Below the pieces are notes generated by a model. That model had not been told where the DNA came from, searched no databases, and saw nothing but the letters and a program-made list of their open reading frames with translations. A stretch of DNA of 39,354 bases from Bacteroides sp. (GTDB lineage Bacteria > Bacteroidota > Bacteroidia > Bacteroidales > Bacteroidaceae), in assembly GCA_017630035.1 (NCBI GenBank), contig JAGBWA010000062.1, positions 1 to 39,354 on the forward strand, read 5' to 3'. How positions within the stretch are numbered: position 1 is the stretch's first letter; each line of letters opens with the position of its first letter. Of this stretch, positions 23,918 to 31,458 are shown in pieces. A program made the translations under genes and the position numbers.

Positions 23918-26881
23918 ATGCTCAGCAAACTAAAACTGAATCAGCTATACCTAAAAGATACTCAATTTGTGAACTTGATGACGCGCCGCATCTTCAATGT
24001 GTTGCTGATAGCCAACCCCTACGATGCCTTCATGATGGAGGACGACGGGCGTATCGAAGAGAAAATTTTCAATGAATACTCCTCGCTATCCTTGCGCTAT
24101 CCACCACGCTTCACACGTGCCAGTAGCTACGACGAGGCTATACACCTGCTCGGCATTCTATCGTTTGACCTCATTATCTGTATGCCAGGTACGGGCGATG
24201 GCGAAGGTTTCGACACGGCGCGTAGCATCAAGCGCAGCTATCCGGCCACACCGATGGTTATCCTTACGCCCTTCAGCCACGGCATCACCCGCCGCATTAT
24301 GGGCGAAGACCTCACCCCCTTCGACTACGTCTTCTGTTGGTTAGGCAATACGGACTTGCTCCTTTCCATCATCAAGCTGATAGAGGATAAGATGAACCTG
24401 GAGCACGACGTCAAGGAGGTGGGCGTGCAGCTCATCCTGTTGGTAGAAGACAGCATCCGTTTCTATTCATCCACCCTGCCCAACCTCTATAAATTCGTGC
24501 TGAAGCAAAGCCAAGAATTCAGTACCGAAGCCCTAAACGGCCACCAACGCACCTTGCGCATGCGTGGACGACCAAAGATTGTATTGGCACGTACCTACGA
24601 AGAGGCCATCACCATCTATAACCGCTATAAGGACAACACCCTTGGTGTGATTACCGATGTTCGCTTTCCGCTTGTTGAGGGGGGCGAAAAAGATGGCCTT
24701 GCTGGTATTAAACTTATCTCTGCCATTCGTAAGGAAGACCCCTTTGTGCCTTTGATTGTACAATCCAGCGAAACGAAAAACGAAATTTATGCACATAAAT
24801 ATGGTGCTGCGTTCATCGACAAGAATTCCAAAAAGATGGACGTTGACCTCCGACGCACCGTATCCGATAGCTTTGGATTTGGCGATTTCATTTTCCGCAA
24901 CCCAAATACGTTGGAAGAGATTGCCCGCGTTCGCGACCTTAAAGAGCTGCAAAACATCCTCTTTGCCGTGCCGGCCGAATCGTTCCTCTACCACATCAGC
25001 CGCAACCACGTCAGCCGTTGGCTCTATTCGCGTGCCATGTTTCCTATTGCCGAGTTTTTGAAACCCATCACTTGGAACAGTTTGCAAGATGTTGATGCCC
25101 ACCGCCACATCATTATGGAGGCTATTGTGAAGTATCGTAAAATGAAGAACCAAGGTGTGGTAGCCATCTTCCGACGCGACCGTTTCGACCGCTATTCCAA
25201 CTTTGCCCGCATTGGCGAAGGCTCGTTGGGCGGCAAGGGGCGCGGTTTGGCTTTTATAGACAATATGGTGAAGCAACACCCCGAATTCGAAGAGTTCGAC
25301 AACGCCCGCGTAGCCATACCCAAAACCCTTGTGCTTTGTACAGACATCTTCGATGAGTTTATGGATCGCAACAACCTCTATCAAGTTGCCCTATCGGATA
25401 GCGACGACGAAGTTATCCTGCGCCATTTCCTTAAAGCACAACTGCCCGACTCGCTCATCGAAGACTTCTTCACCTTCTTCGATGTTGTGAAGTCGCCCAT
25501 TGCTATACGTTCATCGTCCCTATTGGAAGACTCACACTACCAGCCCTTTGCTGGCATCTATAGCACCTATATGATTCCTTATTTGGACGATAAGTACGAA
25601 ATGCTTCGCATGCTTTCCGATGCCATCAAAGGTGTGTATGCATCTGTCTATTTCCGCGATTCCAAAGCCTACATGCAAGCTACTAGCAACGTTATTGATC
25701 AGGAAAAGATGGCGGTCATCATCCAAGAGGTGGTGGGCAATCAGTATGGCGAACGCTACTATCCCAACATGTCGGGTGTGGCACGTTCGTTGAACTACTA
25801 TCCCCTTGGCGAAGAGAAAGCCGAAGAAGGAATCGTAAACTTGGCATTAGGTTTGGGTAAGTATATCGTAGATGGTGGATTGACACTTCGCTTCTCGCCC
25901 TATCATCCTAACCAAGTGTTGCAGACAAGCGAGTTGGATATTGCCTTGCGCGAAACGCAAACCCGCTTCTATGCACTCGACTTGAAGAATTCTGGCGATA
26001 ATTTCTCTATCGACGATGGTTTCAATCTTTTAAAATTGCATGTAAAAGAGGCCGATAAAGATGGTTCGCTCAACTATATAGCCTCCACTTTCGATCCCTA
26101 CGACCAAGTGCTGCGCGATGGCATATATCCAGGTGGTCGTAAGGTGATTACCTTTGCCAACATTCTTCAGCACGATGTCTTTCCCTTGCCAAAATTGTTG
26201 CAATTGGCACTGAAGCATGGCCAGCAAGAGATGCGTCGCCCCGTAGAGATTGAATTTGCCGCCACGCTCAACGATAAGCAGAAGTCAGGGACCTTCTATC
26301 TGCTACAAATCCGTCCCATTGTCGATAGTAAAGAGATGTTGGAAGAGAATATTGCCGAGATTGACGAAAGCAAATTGCTCTTAAAATCGGAAAATTCGCT
26401 TGGACACGGCATCGTGAACGATGTATTCGATGTGGTATATGTAAAGACAGATAATTATAGTGCGTCGAACAACCAAGAGATTGCTTGGGAGATAGAGAAA
26501 CTGAACCAACAATTCTTAAACGAAGGCAAGAACTATGTGCTGATAGGCCCCGGACGTTGGGGAAGTAGCGACACATGGCTTGGTATCCCCGTGAAGTGGC
26601 CACACATCAGTGCGGCACGTATTATTGTCGAAGCCGGTTTGACCAACTATCGCGTCGATCCCAGCCAAGGTACGCATTTCTTCCAGAACCTTACCTCGTT
26701 TGGTGTAGGCTATTTCACCATCAACGCCTTTATGAACGATGGCATCTACAACCAAGCGTTCTTGAACAATCAACCCGCTCTCTTCGAAACCAAGTACTTG
26801 CGCCACGTTCGTTTCGAAAGTCCCATCGTTGCCAAGATGGATGGCAAGCGCAAACTGGGTGTGGTGATGTTGCCAGAGTAA
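23918..26881 (+). CDS. Receiver-domain/PEP-synthase-like (PPDK N-terminal) fusion protein
   Basis: The 987-residue cytosolic protein has two receiver-like domains. The first (about 25-155) lacks the acidic pocket and the C-terminal Lys. The second (about 170-315) keeps them: VEDS (Glu177, Asp178), DVRFP (Asp247), Ser283/284 and Lys302. Residues 425-801 match the ATP-binding domain of PEP synthase/pyruvate phosphate dikinase: GSLGGKGRG (435-443), IRSSS (530-534), ED (537-538), FAGIYST (544-550), QIRPI (797-801). The swivelling phosphohistidine domain and the PEP/pyruvate barrel are absent. A C-terminal block of about 185 residues (LIGPGRWGSSDTWLGIP, THFFQNLTSFG) is unassigned. It is often annotated PEP synthase, but it cannot do that reaction alone. 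Confidence 0.85.
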   Translation: MLSKLKLNQLYLKDTQFVNLMTRRIFNVLLIANPYDAFMMEDDGRIEEKIFNEYSSLSLRYPPRFTRASSYDEAIHLLGILSFDLIICMPGTGDGEGFDTARSIKRSYPATPMVILTPFSHGITRRIMGEDLTPFDYVFCWLGNTDLLLSIIKLIEDKMNLEHDVKEVGVQLILLVEDSIRFYSSTLPNLYKFVLKQSQEFSTEALNGHQRTLRMRGRPKIVLARTYEEAITIYNRYKDNTLGVITDVRFPLVEGGEKDGLAGIKLISAIRKEDPFVPLIVQSSETKNEIYAHKYGAAFIDKNSKKMDVDLRRTVSDSFGFGDFIFRNPNTLEEIARVRDLKELQNILFAVPAESFLYHISRNHVSRWLYSRAMFPIAEFLKPITWNSLQDVDAHRHIIMEAIVKYRKMKNQGVVAIFRRDRFDRYSNFARIGEGSLGGKGRGLAFIDNMVKQHPEFEEFDNARVAIPKTLVLCTDIFDEFMDRNNLYQVALSDSDDEVILRHFLKAQLPDSLIEDFFTFFDVVKSPIAIRSSSLLEDSHYQPFAGIYSTYMIPYLDDKYEMLRMLSDAIKGVYASVYFRDSKAYMQATSNVIDQEKMAVIIQEVVGNQYGERYYPNMSGVARSLNYYPLGEEKAEEGIVNLALGLGKYIVDGGLTLRFSPYHPNQVLQTSELDIALRETQTRFYALDLKNSGDNFSIDDGFNLLKLHVKEADKDGSLNYIASTFDPYDQVLRDGIYPGGRKVITFANILQHDVFPLPKLLQLALKHGQQEMRRPVEIEFAATLNDKQKSGTFYLLQIRPIVDSKEMLEENIAEIDESKLLLKSENSLGHGIVNDVFDVVYVKTDNYSASNNQEIAWEIEKLNQQFLNEGKNYVLIGPGRWGSSDTWLGIPVKWPHISAARIIVEAGLTNYRVDPSQGTHFFQNLTSFGVGYFTINAFMNDGIYNQAFLNNQPALFETKYLRHVRFESPIVAKMDGKRKLGVVMLPE

Positions 26882-26945
26882 AATACTAATACATATTTGC
26901 AGCTTTGTCTTAACTCGAAAAGATGAAAGTATTACAGAGCTACAA

Positions 26946-27004
26946 TCAGTCATATACAGAGATAGGCTCAGTATATCATCGAGCCTATCTCTGTCATATA
27001 CTGA
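26946..27004. other. Long inverted repeat between convergent genes
   Basis: ACAGAGATAGGCTC (26956-26969) pairs perfectly with GAGCCTATCTCTGT (26981-26994) around an 11-nt loop; outer TCAGT/ACTGA arms extend it with mismatches. There is no T-run on either side, so it is not a textbook intrinsic terminator, although termination in both directions is the simplest role. Confidence 0.6.
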
Positions 27005-27008
27005 TTCC

Positions 27009-27040
27009 ACCCCCTCTCAGAATAGCTTCTGAAAGGGGGT
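27009..27040. terminator. Second hairpin between convergent genes
   Basis: ACCCCCTCTCAGAA (27009-27022) pairs with TTCTGAAAGGGGGT (27027-27040) with one mismatch (C-A or G-U depending on strand) around the loop TAGC. It lies 4 bp after the first long hairpin and 40 bp before the end of the convergent TPR gene. U-tract not evident. Confidence 0.5.
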
Positions 27041-27080
27041 AGGTATCATTGCATATGCGCACAAATATTATTTTACAATA

Positions 27081-28421
27081 TTACTTTTCTACACCATTTC
27101 GAAAGAAATCTTCTTCTTTGATTTTCTTTATCCGTTTGTTTGCCAACTGATAGTAGGTTTGTGAATTTTCTATAGGATTTCCGTTATCATCTTTAAGAAT
27201 ACGTTCCTCTTTAGGAACTAACGCCATATACTTTTCGTAGTAATAGATGGCATTGGCATAATCCTTTTCTGAATCATAAATTTGTGCTATATGATAATAA
27301 TTCACCCGGTGCTTGTCCCATTTATATTGTTCCTTCAGCGCATCAATGCGTTTGTAAGGTTCGTTGGTATGAAAATAACATTCAGCCAAACCGCCATAAA
27401 GACGAGCCATCAAGCTATCGTTTGGAGTTGCGATATCAATCGCTTTTTTCATGTATGTTACTCCCTCCTGTTTATACGAAGAATAGGCACAAGCCCGTGC
27501 CAGATAATATAGAACATTAATGTCCTGAGGACTTTGACGAAGCGCCTCCTTTAAATTATCGTAACCTCCATACGGCCAATTGTCATAAATATAACTCATA
27601 CCTAAATAATAGAAAGTAAGGAAAGAGTTATCACCCATCCGTTTCAGACTTTCGTAACGTTCTATTGCCTTTTTATATTCTTTATTCAGACAGTAAGCTT
27701 TGGCATTCTGCCGATTTACATCAATGTTCAATGTATCCGTCAAACGATAGGTTTCCGTCACATCAATAGCATCCCGGTACTGCTGGTTATTATTGAACAT
27801 ATTGGCAATTCGTGCCACAATTTGCGCATCCAACGAATCGCGCAGATAGGCAGTACTATAACTAAGGAAAGCCAATGAAAGTGCATTTGTATCTTCTAAC
27901 GCCATTCCTTCGTAAGCTTGTCCCAGATAGTTATACCCTATAGCAGATACTGTATCTATGTCTAACCATTCATGGCAAGCACTCTTTGCATCTTCATACC
28001 TCTTCACATTCAACAATGTACGGATGTATTGTAAACGGAAATATTTATTTTTCGGCTTAAACTCGATTGCCTTCCGGTAGCATGCCAGTGCTTTATTGGT
28101 ATTACCCATCTGCCTATAACATTCAGCCAACTCCATAATCACTTTCACATTCGTGCTATCAGCCGGAAGTAAGGAGTTCCATTCAGCAAGCGTTTCTGAC
28201 ATACGCCCCATCGACTTCAATGCTTGTGCCCGTAAGCGAGTAAACAATGTATCTCCACTCATAGGAGGGAGATTCTGAATCACTGCTTCGTAATCGTATT
28301 GTTCCATAGCTTTGTGAATATCGTCTACACTCGCAAAACCACCCTCAATAGTCCTTTCGTTTTGTGCCTGCATAATTATGTTCAGCAATAGCAACAAACC
28401 ACAGATTATTATTCTTTTCAT
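27081..28421 (-). CDS. Exported tetratricopeptide-repeat protein
   Basis: The 446-residue protein has a signal peptide, MKRIIICGLLLLLNIIMQAQ, so it acts in the periplasm or envelope. At least six TPR-like units follow, for example NTNKALACYRKAIEFKPKNK, YEDAKSACHEWLDIDTVSAI, YKKAIERYESLKRMGD, GYDNLKEALRQSPQDINVLY and YANAIYYYEKYMALVPKEER. The function is protein-protein interaction; the partner is unknown. It lies downstream of the FtsX-type permease on the same strand, but the 145-bp gap contains a hairpin repeat, so co-transcription is uncertain. Confidence 0.85.
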   Translation of the reverse strand: MKRIIICGLLLLLNIIMQAQNERTIEGGFASVDDIHKAMEQYDYEAVIQNLPPMSGDTLFTRLRAQALKSMGRMSETLAEWNSLLPADSTNVKVIMELAECYRQMGNTNKALACYRKAIEFKPKNKYFRLQYIRTLLNVKRYEDAKSACHEWLDIDTVSAIGYNYLGQAYEGMALEDTNALSLAFLSYSTAYLRDSLDAQIVARIANMFNNNQQYRDAIDVTETYRLTDTLNIDVNRQNAKAYCLNKEYKKAIERYESLKRMGDNSFLTFYYLGMSYIYDNWPYGGYDNLKEALRQSPQDINVLYYLARACAYSSYKQEGVTYMKKAIDIATPNDSLMARLYGGLAECYFHTNEPYKRIDALKEQYKWDKHRVNYYHIAQIYDSEKDYANAIYYYEKYMALVPKEERILKDDNGNPIENSQTYYQLANKRIKKIKEEDFFRNGVEK

Positions 28422-28448
28422 ATATGCTATGTTTCGTTATTACCTATC

Positions 28449-28467
28449 GGACGCAATGATTGCGTCC
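28449..28467. repeat. REP-like hairpin GGACGCAA-TGA-TTGCGTCC
   Basis: Perfect 8-bp arms enclose a 3-nt loop. It has the look of the short dispersed extragenic palindromes found in many genomes. The rest of the gap 28422-28566 holds only AT-rich TTCAATTCTCAATT-type repeat next to the permease stop and no gene. Confidence 0.55.
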
Positions 28468-28566
28468 CTACAAGTGGCGGTTATCTTTCAATTACTTCCC
28501 TTCGGTCAGTCAAAACCTCTTTTAATTTTTAACACCAAGGTATAGTCTCAATTTTCAATTCTCAAT

Positions 28567-30936
28567 TTACTCACTCTTCACCACATCAGCCGGATTCTCA
28601 TTGGCGGCTTTCCATACACGATAGCCCACACAGAGGACAATCATCAGAGTGACGGCCGCAAGGATGGCGACATATATCCACCACGAAATGGTGGTTTGTA
28701 TCACATACGTCTGTAGCCATTGCTTCATCACAGCATAGCCCACACTGAATGCTACCACCGCCGAAACCAACAACAAGATGCCATACTCCTTGGCAAACAG
28801 CCCGATGATGTCGCGAATCTTTGCGCCATGCACCTTGCGTATGGCCATCTCTTTGCGACGACGTTCACACGTCAGGCTCACCATAGAGAAGATGCCAAAC
28901 AACGTAATGAAGATACATACACCCGAAGCAATGCCAAGCAGCTTCATCAATACACGTTCCGATTGCAAAGCAAGTTCTATTGTATCGCGAATGGTATAAA
29001 AATCCATCGGCATATTATGAGCTTCGGCCGGGAAATGACGCTTCAAGTACGAGCTAACGCTATCTTCTAATACATTTATGTCTTTGATATCGGAAGTGAG
29101 GAAGCGAAGGCGGTAGTTGAATCCACCCATACCTATTTCATCGTTCGCTGAGATTATGTAAACGCCTGGAGGAGATGGGATAATTGGAGAAATCGAAATA
29201 TTCTTTATTACACCACGGATGATACCAAGACCATGATAACCGGCATCTATTGATAGGCCTATTGCTTCAGTTGGTGTTAATCCCATTTGGGAAGCAAACG
29301 ACTCGTTTATCCAACAACCGTTTTCAACGTTCGATTCTGTGGGCATTTCTCCTGCAACAACTTGCAAACCATATACCCGATAGGCATCATGACTGATTCT
29401 ATATACGGTACCCTTTATCGTTTGTTCTTCGTCACGTTCGTTTACAAATCTAATGCTGGTACTTCCATATATTATGGCTCTGGCATCGAAGGGGTAATGT
29501 TCTGTTTTATAGTAGTTGATGTAAGGGATCTCTTCCATTACTCCATCTATCTCTTCTGTAGGTCTTTCTGCCCACATAGTCCACCCTTCGGCCATTATTA
29601 CATCTAAGTTTATGCCCATATCATCAGAATGGTGCAGTTGGCGCAACTGTTTCTGTAGGGTAAAGGTGGCGAACAACACGAATATACTGATAAATAACTG
29701 CACACCCATAGCCAAACGACGAAAGTTGAAAGGGCTACCCGACGACGTAACCGGCAAGAGTGAAGCACGGTGCGAACGACATTGCTGAACATAGAGCACA
29801 ATGGACGATAGCAACAAGGAAAGCAGAATTAAAGCACCCATGTAGATAGCCGATTCGCGATAAAGGAAACCTATCCCCTCGTCTATACCGGCAATCTCCT
29901 TAAAGGAAGGATATAGTAATTCTGTGACAAGCATACCCAAACAAATGGAAATGCCTATCAATAGTAGCAACTCGGTCATGGTAAGGCGTAGCAGACTACC
30001 TTCACTTGCACCATGTGCACGACGCAAAGCCATTTCGCGACGACGAATATAGAGACGGATGACGTAAAGAATCAAATAATTGAGTAACGCACAAAACACA
30101 ACTATCAATCCCACCACATTGAACATACGGATATGCTCCAAACGAATGGCAGCGATACCTCTATTGTGAGTGTAATGTAGAGTTGTAAGTGGAGCAAGGG
30201 TAAGCGATTGCGTGTAAACGCTTGTTTTTGTCGAGCCATCAGGGAAAGTTTGAAGTGTTTCGGTTTTAAATGTTTTCAGTTTTTCATTCAATGCTTCCAC
30301 ATTCGTATCGGGATGGAGCTTCACGAATACATTGGTAATATTCACTTGAGCAAGATCGAGTCTATTCTGAAGAGAACAGATAACTTCGTACGGATAATTG
30401 GCATGTTTATTGCAATCTTTCAACAAGGCACAAATAGTAAGTTTGTCCGGATATCCGTTGATGATAGTATCGCCCAATACATCCGTTGTGCCAAACAGAC
30501 GTTTGGCGGCACTCTCGGTAATGCCGGCCATGCCGGGTTGATATAGGAACTGGTCGGTTCCTTCCAATATCGTCAGTGGAAATATTCGATTATAAGCTGT
30601 ATCTACTAATATATGAGCAATATTATCTTTTGATACAGTAACAGAATAAGAGGCACAGGCCTCCTCTACTTCGGGATATTGCTGTTTCAAATCATTGGCA
30701 GTTTTAGGAGCTTGCGGAGCGCTGAATTTATCAATTTTCCCCTCATATAGTGTACCGACTTGATAGATGCGTTCCGCATCCGGCCAATGGGTATCGTAAT
30801 TCATTTCGTACTTCAGCCAAATGCTCGATAGGGAAAAGGTGGCCAGGCCAATGGCCAATCCTACAATGCTGATGATGCTTTGTGTTTTATACTTCAACAG
30901 ATTGCGCACGGCAACCTTCAAGTAATGTGTTATCAT
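28567..30936 (-). CDS. FtsX/MacB-type ABC transporter permease
   Basis: The 789-residue inner-membrane protein is of the duplicated FtsX type. The N-terminal helix is LLKYKTQSIISIVGLAIGLATFSL, then an extracytoplasmic MacB periplasmic-core-like domain (about 45-270), three helices (LEHIRMFNVVGLIVVFCALL; TELLLLIGISICLGMLVTEL; ESAIYMGALILLSLLLSSIV), a second helix-periplasmic unit and a C-terminal helix trio with RRRKEMAIRKVHGAKIRDI, the characteristic cytoplasmic loop. No ATPase is encoded here; Bacteroidales often have such permeases as orphans or in arrays. Substrate unknown; drug, lipoprotein or peptide export are family possibilities. Confidence 0.88.
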   Translation of the reverse strand: MITHYLKVAVRNLLKYKTQSIISIVGLAIGLATFSLSSIWLKYEMNYDTHWPDAERIYQVGTLYEGKIDKFSAPQAPKTANDLKQQYPEVEEACASYSVTVSKDNIAHILVDTAYNRIFPLTILEGTDQFLYQPGMAGITESAAKRLFGTTDVLGDTIINGYPDKLTICALLKDCNKHANYPYEVICSLQNRLDLAQVNITNVFVKLHPDTNVEALNEKLKTFKTETLQTFPDGSTKTSVYTQSLTLAPLTTLHYTHNRGIAAIRLEHIRMFNVVGLIVVFCALLNYLILYVIRLYIRRREMALRRAHGASEGSLLRLTMTELLLLIGISICLGMLVTELLYPSFKEIAGIDEGIGFLYRESAIYMGALILLSLLLSSIVLYVQQCRSHRASLLPVTSSGSPFNFRRLAMGVQLFISIFVLFATFTLQKQLRQLHHSDDMGINLDVIMAEGWTMWAERPTEEIDGVMEEIPYINYYKTEHYPFDARAIIYGSTSIRFVNERDEEQTIKGTVYRISHDAYRVYGLQVVAGEMPTESNVENGCWINESFASQMGLTPTEAIGLSIDAGYHGLGIIRGVIKNISISPIIPSPPGVYIISANDEIGMGGFNYRLRFLTSDIKDINVLEDSVSSYLKRHFPAEAHNMPMDFYTIRDTIELALQSERVLMKLLGIASGVCIFITLFGIFSMVSLTCERRRKEMAIRKVHGAKIRDIIGLFAKEYGILLLVSAVVAFSVGYAVMKQWLQTYVIQTTISWWIYVAILAAVTLMIVLCVGYRVWKAANENPADVVKSE

Positions 30937-30962
30937 GGAAAGTTGTCAGTTTATTTATTTTG

Positions 30963-30993
30963 CAAAAATAGCTGTAATGATTAACTATTGCAA
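30963..30993 (-). promoter_or_regulatory. Promoter of the permease gene
   Basis: On the minus strand TTG (30993-30991), 20 bp, TATTTTTG (30970-30963). The leader is about 20 nt. Confidence 0.7.
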
Positions 30994-31033
30994 CTATAAT
31001 TAATAGTAGGAGACACTTTTTAAGATTAATTCG

Positions 31034-31174
31034 TACGACATAGGCACTAATACGTCGTATCCTTAATAATATAATATGGCATAGCACACTGTTCCCTCGC
31101 TATTTGCGAAGAAATTTCTTGTGCATCGTTAAAGAAAAAAATGCAAACTACGACACTAAAAGCGCTTAGTGCCT
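31034..31174. repeat. Two dyads sharing TACGAC and GGCACTAA in opposite orientation
   Basis: The first dyad is TACGAC (31034-31039) with GTCGTA (31054-31059) and AGGCACTAA between. The second, 31149-31174, contains TACGAC, CACTAA (31154-31159), TTAGTG (31166-31171) and then CCT, so its reverse complement also reads AGGCACTAA..GTCGTA. The intervening DNA has no ORF. These may be operators or fragments of a dispersed repeat. Confidence 0.4.
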
Positions 31175-31205
31175 GAATATAGTTAAAATATCGACGTTAT
31201 TTTAC

Positions 31206-31268
31206 GAAACCGCATCGTGGTTTCATGAAACCACAGTGTGGTTTATTGAAATCACATCGTGGTTTTAA
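31206..31268. repeat. Three tandem 21-bp palindromic units
   Basis: Units start at 31206, 31227 and 31248, each of the form GAAACCnCATCGTGGTTT plus three bases. The middle unit is a perfect dyad, AAACCACA-G-TGTGGTTT; the outer two are near-perfect. The array is about 135 bp upstream of the acyl-CoA ligase promoter and 235 bp from the permease promoter. There are no spacers, so it is not a CRISPR. Confidence 0.75.
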
Positions 31269-31402
31269 TTTTATGCGCCGACTAAACAATTTCTTCCCGG
31301 CACATATCGGTTTTATTGCGATCAATGGAGAAAAAAATTGTGCGAGAAAGTAGTAAGAAAGCGACTATTTTGCAGCATGAAAACCGAAAAGTGATGTTAA
31401 GT

Positions 31403-31433
31403 TTTGTATTTAGCATGAGAATTAGTATTTTTG
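31403..31433 (+). promoter_or_regulatory. Promoter of the acyl-CoA ligase gene
   Basis: TTTG (31403-31406), 19 bp, TATTTTTG (31426-31433): full consensus. The leader before ATG 31459 is about 20 nt. Confidence 0.8.
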
Positions 31434-31458
31434 CGCCCAAATATTAAATTGATTATCA

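Noticed and set aside
24533-25384. 283-residue minus-strand ORF
   Set aside because: Antisense to the receiver/PEP-synthase-like gene, without a promoter or recognisable domain.
27081-30936. Foreign island carrying the TPR protein and permease
   Set aside because: Base composition and codon use do not differ clearly by eye from the neighbours, and no integrase, tRNA insertion site or insertion sequence is present.
31206-31268. CRISPR array
   Set aside because: Units abut directly without unique spacers, the period is only 21 bp and no cas gene is nearby.
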